Both the position numbers and the translations under genes were made by a program. Shown piece after piece: positions 34,486 to 40,133 of a stretch of 40,133 nt of DNA (position 1 is its first letter; each line of letters begins with the position of its first letter). The notes under the pieces were generated by a model. The model was given only the letters and a program-made list of their open reading frames with translations, ran no database searches and had not been told where the DNA came from. Location: contig CALCVP010000002.1 in NCBI GenBank assembly GCA_937907705.1, positions 1 through 40,133 on the forward strand. Reading direction: 5' to 3'. Source of the stretch: an uncultured Prevotella sp. (lineage in GTDB: Bacteria > Bacteroidota > Bacteroidia > Bacteroidales > Bacteroidaceae).

Positions 34486-35442
34486 ATGAAAGCATTAACA
34501 AGAACAGATTTTCACTTTAAAGGACAAAAAAGTGTGTATCATGGTAAAGTTCGTGATGTGTATAACATCAATGATGACATTATTGTAATGATTGCAACAG
34601 ATAGAATTTCGGCATTTGACGTAGTTCTTCCTAAAGGTATTCCTTTTAAAGGACAAGTATTAAATCAAATCGCTGCTAAATTTTTGGATCAAACTAAAGA
34701 TATTTGTCCAAATTGGAAACTCGCGACTCCAGATCCGATGGTAACTGTAGGACTTAGATGTGAGGGCTTTCGTGTAGAAATGATAATTCGTTCAATACTT
34801 ACTGGTTCTGCATGGCGTGAATATAAAAATGGATGTAGAGAATTATGTGGCGTTAAGCTTCCTGATGGAATGAAAGAAAACGAGCGGTTTCCTGAGCCTA
34901 TAATTACTCCTACGACCAAAGCCGATGAAGGACATGATATGAATATTTCAAAAGAAGAAATCATTGCTCAAGGTATTGTATCAAAAGAAGATTATGAGAA
35001 GATGGAAAATTATACACGTAAAATTTTTACGAGAGGTCAGGAAATAGCGGCAAAACACGGATTGATACTTGTTGATACTAAGTATGAATTTGGTAAACGT
35101 GGCGACACAGTCTATTTAATAGATGAGGTTCATACACCAGATAGCAGTCGCTATTTTTATGCTGATGGTTATGAAGAAAAATTGGCAAAAGGTGAGCCAC
35201 AACGCCAACTTTCAAAAGAATTTGTTAGACAATGGCTAATAGAACATCATTTCATGAATCAACCTGGTGAGAAAATGCCGGAAATTACGGATGACTATGC
35301 AGAAAGTGTAAGTGAACGATATATAGAACTCTTTGAGCATATTACGGGTGATACATTTGATAAGGCAACAGAAAATGGCGATATTGCCATGCGTATAGAG
35401 AAAAATGTATCTAATTATCTTGACACATTAAATAACAAATAA
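34486..35442 (+). CDS. purC: Phosphoribosylaminoimidazole-succinocarboxamide synthase
   Basis: PurC (SAICAR synthase) joins CAIR and aspartate with ATP in purine synthesis. The 318-residue product is the longer form common in Bacteroidota. It contains YHGKVRDVY, IATDRISAFDVVLPKGIPFKG, RCEGFRVEMIIRSILTGSAWREY, PIITPTTKADEGHD, and the C-terminal DEVHTPDSSRYFYADGYEE with the catalytic acidic cluster. It lies 59 nt after phoH with no promoter consensus between them, so the two are probably co-transcribed. Confidence 0.96.
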   Translation: MKALTRTDFHFKGQKSVYHGKVRDVYNINDDIIVMIATDRISAFDVVLPKGIPFKGQVLNQIAAKFLDQTKDICPNWKLATPDPMVTVGLRCEGFRVEMIIRSILTGSAWREYKNGCRELCGVKLPDGMKENERFPEPIITPTTKADEGHDMNISKEEIIAQGIVSKEDYEKMENYTRKIFTRGQEIAAKHGLILVDTKYEFGKRGDTVYLIDEVHTPDSSRYFYADGYEEKLAKGEPQRQLSKEFVRQWLIEHHFMNQPGEKMPEITDDYAESVSERYIELFEHITGDTFDKATENGDIAMRIEKNVSNYLDTLNNK

Positions 35443-35765
35443 TTTTTCGGTAAGTGCTTATGAATGAGATGGATATTAAATAACAATTCAGTTACATAAA
35501 GTACATTTATAGAATGTCATTATTTAATACAAGATATATTTATCCAATATACAGTATAAAAATATTTTCTTTTGCGATTTTGATACTTATACATCAAAAT
35601 CGCAAAAGAAAATATTTGATAGATAAATTGATGGTTATTATATGATTTCTACAGTTTTATGTCGCCAAATAAATATCAATAAGATGGATTATTGATAGAA
35701 AATAATCCGTTAAGTTCTTAAATACTTATAACCTATTATTTGCTATTATAAAATATATAGATATA
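35443..35765. other. Intergenic region between purC and ubiE
   Basis: These 323 bp hold no gene. The main structure is a 25-bp perfect inverted repeat (35560-35617). Upstream of ubiE no exact TAnnTTTG was found; the nearest is TATTATTTG (35734-35742), one base too long. Confidence 0.6.
35560..35617. repeat. 25-bp perfect inverted repeat (hairpin or terminator)
   Basis: Positions 35560-35584 are the exact inverse of 35593-35617, with an 8-nt loop. The outer part of the stem is AT-rich and the inner part contains a GCGATTTTGAT core. It lies 118 bp after purC and 148 bp before ubiE. There is no T run after the stem, so it is not a textbook terminator, though it would strongly fold in RNA. Confidence 0.85.
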
Positions 35766-36503
35766 ATGCCTTATAAACAAGAAAAAATTACTCCATATTC
35801 TGATGGAAAGACAAAACGTCTTCAAGTGGAACAGATGTTTAATAGTATAGCACACTCTTATGACCAGCTTAATCATCAATTGTCTTTTGGTGTAGATTTC
35901 ATTTGGCGTAAAACCGCCATTAGAGAGATTAAAAAGTTTCAACCCAAAATCATGTTAGATATAGCTACTGGTACGGGAGATTTTGCTATTATGGCTGCAA
36001 AGCAAATTTTGCCTATTTCTATAGAAGGAATAGATATTTCAGAAGGCATGATGAATATTGGTAAAGGAAAAGTAAAGCGTATAGGATTAGATAAAATTAT
36101 TCATTTTTCAAAAGAAGATTGTGAAAATTTGTCTTTTAAGGATAATTCTTTCGATGCTGTTACAGTGGCTTTTGGGGTTCGTAATTTTCAGAATTTGGAT
36201 AAGGGACTTTCAGAAATGTGTAGAGTTTTAAAGACTGGTGGGCATGCATGTATATTAGAATTTAGTTATCCTCTGACATTTCCAATGAAACAGCTATTTG
36301 GGATATACTCACATTCTGTTTTGCCTATATATGGGAAAGCTGTTTCAAAAGATAATAAGGCCTATCGATATTTAATTAATACAATAGAAGCTTTTCCTCA
36401 AGGAAAAGCTATGATAAAAATATTAAAGAACGCAGGATTCAAAAAGGCAGAATATAAACGTCTCACCTTTGGAATATGCACCTGTTACTTAGCTACTAAA
36501 TAA
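35766..36503 (+). CDS. ubiE: Demethylmenaquinone methyltransferase (UbiE/MenG)
   Basis: This enzyme methylates demethylmenaquinone with S-adenosylmethionine to give menaquinone, the quinone of Bacteroidales. The 245-residue protein contains MFNSIAHSYDQLNHQLSFG, the SAM loop LDIATGTGDFAI, GIDISEGMM, and DAVTVAFGVRNFQNLDKGLSEM, plus the family's conserved FGIYSHSVLPIYGKAVS segment. The ubiquinone activity in the family name is probably irrelevant here (menG would be an equally apt symbol). It is the first gene of a tight five-gene run, with 13 nt to aroE. Confidence 0.95.
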   Translation: MPYKQEKITPYSDGKTKRLQVEQMFNSIAHSYDQLNHQLSFGVDFIWRKTAIREIKKFQPKIMLDIATGTGDFAIMAAKQILPISIEGIDISEGMMNIGKGKVKRIGLDKIIHFSKEDCENLSFKDNSFDAVTVAFGVRNFQNLDKGLSEMCRVLKTGGHACILEFSYPLTFPMKQLFGIYSHSVLPIYGKAVSKDNKAYRYLINTIEAFPQGKAMIKILKNAGFKKAEYKRLTFGICTCYLATK

Positions 36504-36516
36504 AAATAATTGTACT

Positions 36517-37278
36517 ATGGATAAATATGGTCTTATTGGTTATCCTCTAATCCATTCATTTTCAAAAAATTATTTTAACGAAAAGTTTGTAAATGAAGGT
36601 ATCGATGCTGAGTATATTAACTTTGAAATACCAACAATTGATTCTTTACCTGAAATTTTGGCATCCAATCCTGAGCTGAAAGGCTTAAATGTTACTATAC
36701 CTTATAAAGAGAAAGTTATTAGTTTTCTTGACTCTGTAAGTCCTGAAGCACGTGCCATAGGTGCTGTTAATGTAATAAAAATAGAACACAAAGGAAGTGA
36801 CATTATACTGAAAGGTTATAATAGTGATGTGATAGGTTTTACTCAAAGTATTGAACCTCTTTTAGAAAGATTTCATAAAAAGGCCCTTATTTTAGGAACA
36901 GGTGGTGCTTCTAAGGCTATCAATTTTGGATTAAGAGCATTAGGATTAGAAACCGTATATGTTAGTAGATATGAGCGTCCTAATACTATCCAATATGACA
37001 ATATAACTCCTGATACAGTAAAGGAATATAATGTTATAGTAAATTGTACGCCTTGCGGCATGTATCCACATTTTAATGAATGTCCTAATTTACCTTATGA
37101 AGCTCTTGATAGCAAAAATATACTATATGATTTAATTTACAATCCAGATACAACTATGTTTATGCGTAAAGGTATAGAACATGGCGCAACTGTAAAAAAT
37201 GGACTTGAAATGCTATTATTGCAAGCATTTGCAGGTTGGAAATTTTGGAACCAATCCAATAATGATACTAATATTTGA
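36517..37278 (+). CDS. aroE: Shikimate dehydrogenase
   Basis: AroE reduces 3-dehydroshikimate to shikimate with NADPH in the aromatic amino acid pathway. The 253-residue protein has the substrate-binding Ser14 and Ser16 (YPLIHSFSKNYF), catalytic Lys64 (NVTIPYKEKV) and Asp104 (GYNSDVIGF). The nucleotide loop LGTGGASKAI and the C-terminal NGLEMLLLQA block are present. Spacing is 13 nt from ubiE and 19 nt to purM. Confidence 0.95.
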   Translation: MDKYGLIGYPLIHSFSKNYFNEKFVNEGIDAEYINFEIPTIDSLPEILASNPELKGLNVTIPYKEKVISFLDSVSPEARAIGAVNVIKIEHKGSDIILKGYNSDVIGFTQSIEPLLERFHKKALILGTGGASKAINFGLRALGLETVYVSRYERPNTIQYDNITPDTVKEYNVIVNCTPCGMYPHFNECPNLPYEALDSKNILYDLIYNPDTTMFMRKGIEHGATVKNGLEMLLLQAFAGWKFWNQSNNDTNI

Positions 37279-37297
37279 TCACTAAATAATAATACTA

Positions 37298-38467
37298 ATG
37301 GATTTACATAATCGTTATATGCTGCGTGGCGTTTCTGCAGCAAAAGAAGATGTGCATAACGCCATAAAAAATATTGATAAAGGAATCTTTCCACAAGCTT
37401 TTTGTAAAATAATACCAGATATTCTGGGCGGTAATTCTGAATATTGCAATATCATGCATGCAGATGGAGCTGGGACAAAATCTTCTTTGGCATACATGTA
37501 TTGGAAAGAAACTGGCGATTTGAGCGTATGGAAAGGAATTGCTCAAGATGCTTTAATAATGAATACAGATGATTTGCTTTGTGTAGGTGCTGTTGACAAT
37601 ATTTTAGTATCTAGCACTATTGGAAGAAATAAGATGTTGGTCCCTGGTGAAGTCATTTCAGCTATCATTAATGGAACAGACGAATTATTATCAGATATGC
37701 GTAAAATGGGCATAGGTATTTATGCTACAGGTGGTGAAACAGCAGACGTAGGTGACCTTGTTAGAACCATCATTGTAGATTCTACAGTAACTTGTAGAAT
37801 GAGGAAAAGTGATGTTATTAATAACGCAAACATATGTCCGGGCGACGTCATAGTTGGTTTAGCATCTTTTGGACAAGCTACTTACGAACATTACTATAAT
37901 GGAGGCATGGGTAGTAATGGGCTTACAAGTGCACGTCATGATGTATTTGCCAAATACCTTGCAGAGAAATATCCTGAAAGTTATGATCACGCTGTACCAG
38001 AAGAATTAGTATATAGCGGTAGCTATCACTTAGGTGATTCTGTAGAAGACTCGCCAATTAATGCCGGAAAGTTAGTTTTATCGCCAACGCGCACTTATGC
38101 ACCTGTTATAAAAAAAGTACTTGATGAACTTCGTTCTGAAATTCATGGAATGGTACATTGCACAGGTGGCGCTCAAACTAAGGTCCTTCATTTTGTGAAT
38201 GACAATTGTAAAGTTATAAAAGATAACATGTTTGCAGTGCCACCATTGTTTAAGGCTATACAAGCTCAAAGTGGTACTGATTGGAAAGAGATGTATAAAG
38301 TATTTAATATGGGGCATAGAATGGAGATTTATGTAAAACCGGAAATTGCTAATCGTGTGATAGCTATTAGTAAGTCATTCAATATAGACGCACAAGTAAT
38401 AGGACATATAGAAGAAGGTCCTAAGAGCCTTACCATTAAGTCTGAATATGGATGCTTTGATTATTAA
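37298..38467 (+). CDS. purM: Phosphoribosylformylglycinamidine cyclo-ligase (AIR synthase)
   Basis: PurM closes the imidazole ring of AIR in purine synthesis, using ATP. The 389-residue protein starts MDLHNRYMLRGVSAAKEDV, characteristic of the Bacteroidota form that differs from E. coli PurM at the N-terminus. It retains the family blocks MHADGAGTKSSLAYMYW, DALIMNTDDLLCVGA, GIYATGGETADVGDLVRTI and DVIVGLASFGQATYE. HCTGGAQTKVLHF lies in the C-terminal half. It is 19 nt after aroE and 16 nt before prfA. Confidence 0.93.
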   Translation: MDLHNRYMLRGVSAAKEDVHNAIKNIDKGIFPQAFCKIIPDILGGNSEYCNIMHADGAGTKSSLAYMYWKETGDLSVWKGIAQDALIMNTDDLLCVGAVDNILVSSTIGRNKMLVPGEVISAIINGTDELLSDMRKMGIGIYATGGETADVGDLVRTIIVDSTVTCRMRKSDVINNANICPGDVIVGLASFGQATYEHYYNGGMGSNGLTSARHDVFAKYLAEKYPESYDHAVPEELVYSGSYHLGDSVEDSPINAGKLVLSPTRTYAPVIKKVLDELRSEIHGMVHCTGGAQTKVLHFVNDNCKVIKDNMFAVPPLFKAIQAQSGTDWKEMYKVFNMGHRMEIYVKPEIANRVIAISKSFNIDAQVIGHIEEGPKSLTIKSEYGCFDY

Positions 38468-38483
38468 TTAATAGATAAGAACA

Positions 38484-39596
38484 ATGCCAAACAATAATAG
38501 CATACTTGAAAAGCTTGAAGGTTTAGAAAGCCGCTATGAAGAAGTATCAACATTGATAACAGATCCATCTGTAATAGCTGATCAAGAACGATATGTAAGA
38601 CTGACAAGAGAATACAAAGACCTTGATGATATAATGAAAGCACGTAAGAAATACATTACATGCTTAAACTCAATCAAAGAAGCAAAAGACATTTTGGCTA
38701 ATGAAAGTGATGCAGATCTTAAAGACATGGCACGTGAAGAGTTGCAAACAAATGAAGCCTTACGCCCAAAGATAGAAGAAGAGATAAAGCTTGCATTAGT
38801 CCCCAAAGATCCTGAAGATGCAAAAAACGTGCAAATGGAAATTAGAGCTGGAACAGGAGGAGACGAAGCAGCTCTTTTTGCTGGAGATTTATTCCAGATG
38901 TATAAAAAATTTTGCGATTCAAAGGGATGGAATTTATCTGTAACGAGCGTTAGTGAAGGCGCAGTAGGTGGCTATAAAGAAATAGACTTTGCTATTAGTG
39001 GAGTTAATGTTTATGGTACGCTTAAATATGAATCAGGTGTACATCGTGTGCAAAGAGTTCCTGCCACAGAAACACAAGGAAGAATGCATACAAGTGCTGC
39101 AACTGTTGCAGTATTGCCTGAAGCAGATAAATTTGAAGTAAATATTAATGAAGGTGATATAAAATGGGATACTTTCCGCAGCTCTGGTGCAGGCGGTCAA
39201 AATGTTAATAAGGTAGAATCTGGCGTTCGCCTTCGTTATCCTTGGAAAAATCCCAATACAGGTGCAGTTGAAGAAATTTTGATCGAATGTACAGAAACAC
39301 GTGATCAGCCTAAAAACAAAGAGAGAGCCCTCTCTCGCTTACGCACTTTTATTTATGATAGAGAACACCAAAAATATGTAGATGATATTGCCAACCGTCG
39401 CAAGACATTGGTGTCAACTGGTGACAGAAGTGCTAAAATACGAACGTATAATTTTCAACAAGGTCGCGTAACAGACCATAGAATCGGTTATACGACTCAT
39501 GACTTGCAAGGATTCCTCAATGGAAACATTCAAGATATGATAGATGCTCTTACTGTAGCAGAAAATGCAGAACGCATGAATGAAGCAGAGTTATAA
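38484..39596 (+). CDS. prfA: Peptide chain release factor 1
   Basis: RF1 ends translation at UAA and UAG. The 370-residue protein has an N-terminal helical domain (about 1-110), the codon-recognition tripeptide Pro-Ala-Thr (193-195, VPATETQGR) that marks RF1 rather than RF2, and the peptidyl-hydrolysis motif Gly-Gly-Gln (237-239, GAGGQNVNKVESG). The C-terminal DHRIGYTTHDLQGFLNG block is also typical. Length is normal. It lies 16 nt after purM and 20 nt before pyrF. Confidence 0.97.
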   Translation: MPNNNSILEKLEGLESRYEEVSTLITDPSVIADQERYVRLTREYKDLDDIMKARKKYITCLNSIKEAKDILANESDADLKDMAREELQTNEALRPKIEEEIKLALVPKDPEDAKNVQMEIRAGTGGDEAALFAGDLFQMYKKFCDSKGWNLSVTSVSEGAVGGYKEIDFAISGVNVYGTLKYESGVHRVQRVPATETQGRMHTSAATVAVLPEADKFEVNINEGDIKWDTFRSSGAGGQNVNKVESGVRLRYPWKNPNTGAVEEILIECTETRDQPKNKERALSRLRTFIYDREHQKYVDDIANRRKTLVSTGDRSAKIRTYNFQQGRVTDHRIGYTTHDLQGFLNGNIQDMIDALTVAENAERMNEAEL

Positions 39597-39616
39597 ATTT
39601 AATATTATTCAATGCA

Positions 39617-40133
39617 ATGAATAGACAGCAATTAGTAGCAGAAATATTTAATAAGAATTCCTTTTTATGTGTAGGTCTTGATGCTGACATAAAAAAAATA
39701 CCTTCTTTTCTTTTAACAGATGTAGATCCTATTTTTTCATTCAATAAAGCTATAATTGAGGCTACGGCTCCTTATTGTGTAGCATATAAGCCCAATTTGG
39801 CATTTTATGAAAGTATGGGCATAAAAGGAATGATTTCATTTGAAAAGACAATAAAATTTTTAAAAGAAAACTATCCATCCCATTTTATTATTGCAGATGC
39901 TAAACGTGGTGATATAGGCAATACATCAGCCATGTATGCTCGTACTTTTTTTGAAGAATATGATATAGATTCTCTTACAGTAGCACCTTACATGGGAAAA
40001 GACAGCGTTTCTCCATTTTTAAGTTATGCAGGAAAATGGGTTATTTTACTTGCATTAACAAGCAATAAAGGCTCTTCCGACTTTCAGCTTACTACAGGTG
40101 CAAATGGAGAACGCCTATTTGAAAAAGTAATTA
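39617..40133 (+). CDS. pyrF: Orotidine 5'-phosphate decarboxylase, 3' end outside window
   Basis: PyrF makes UMP from OMP in pyrimidine synthesis. The visible 172 residues begin MNRQQLVAEIFNKNSFLCVG with the substrate Asp in GLDAD. Next are the Lys in VAYKPNLAFYE, the catalytic motif ADAKRGDIGNTS, and VAPYMGKDSVSPF. This is the longer PyrF type of Bacteroidota. The ATG at 39617 is preceded by an ATG at 39612 that meets a stop after two codons. The gene runs off the end, so its C-terminus is not visible. Confidence 0.94.
   Translation, partial: MNRQQLVAEIFNKNSFLCVGLDADIKKIPSFLLTDVDPIFSFNKAIIEATAPYCVAYKPNLAFYESMGIKGMISFEKTIKFLKENYPSHFIIADAKRGDIGNTSAMYARTFFEEYDIDSLTVAPYMGKDSVSPFLSYAGKWVILLALTSNKGSSDFQLTTGANGERLFEKVI

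Overview
The window looks like a stretch of chromosome from a member of the Bacteroidales, most probably Prevotellaceae. The evidence is that the DNA is strongly AT-rich and start codons lack convincing Shine-Dalgarno sites. Many gene starts are preceded by the Bacteroidota -7 element TAnnTTTG, several with a TTG or TTTG about 20 bp further upstream. Lineage-typical proteins are also present: a GNAT/nitrilase fusion, the thrA-apgM-thrC threonine operon, Bacteroidota-type PurM, PurC and PyrF, a glucosaminidase-LysM protein and a DUF5715-like protein. I see no phage, transposase, integrase, CRISPR array, rRNA or tRNA. It reads as core-genome housekeeping DNA with a few accessory or decayed elements.

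Layout. 1-3.5 kb: pheT and a yebC-family gene on the + strand, closed by a strong 19-bp hairpin. 3.6-9.6 kb: one long minus-strand run with 30-nt or smaller gaps. In transcription order it holds a DUF3298-like lipoprotein, rsmG, a metallo-hydrolase, ruvC, a tandem ABC ATPase, a 54-aa Cys-rich membrane protein and the GNAT/nitrilase fusion. A near-perfect promoter lies at 9731-9762. 9.9-15.1 kb: HAD phosphatase, panB, an MFS transporter, an NhaC-type antiporter and an orphan gene that may derive from a nucleotidyltransferase-like family. 15.2-18 kb (minus): an exported phytase-esterase-like protein and a large FAD protein. 18-18.8 kb: a long non-coding stretch with a tandem 22-bp repeat and an inverted copy. 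18.8-24 kb: the threonine operon. 24.5-28 kb: pyk, an exported YhcH-family protein and a glucosaminidase with two LysM domains. 28.1-31.6 kb: uvrA and a phosphoglycolate-phosphatase-like gene, overlapping by 4 nt. 31.7-33.4 kb (minus): a broken class A beta-lactamase and a DUF5715-like, LAS-peptidase-like protein. 33.4-40.1 kb: phoH-purC, then a tight ubiE-aroE-purM-prfA-pyrF run, with pyrF cut by the window end.

How the genes fit together. The threonine operon supplies aspartokinase, homoserine dehydrogenase and threonine synthase but no GHMP-type homoserine kinase. The phosphoglycerate-mutase-like protein between them is the obvious candidate for that step. purC, purM and pyrF (nucleotides), aroE (shikimate), ubiE/menG (menaquinone) and panB (pantothenate) suggest a biosynthetically competent organism. 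Three proteins probably act on or sense the envelope: the glucosaminidase-LysM protein, the DUF5715-like protein and the former beta-lactamase.

No clearly new multi-gene system is visible. The signals most worth a second look are the repeat upstream of thrA, the decayed beta-lactamase whose reading frame can be rebuilt, the orphan at 14.3 kb, the small Cys-rich membrane protein, the LAS-like motif in the DUF5715-like protein and the 25-bp perfect inverted repeat upstream of ubiE.
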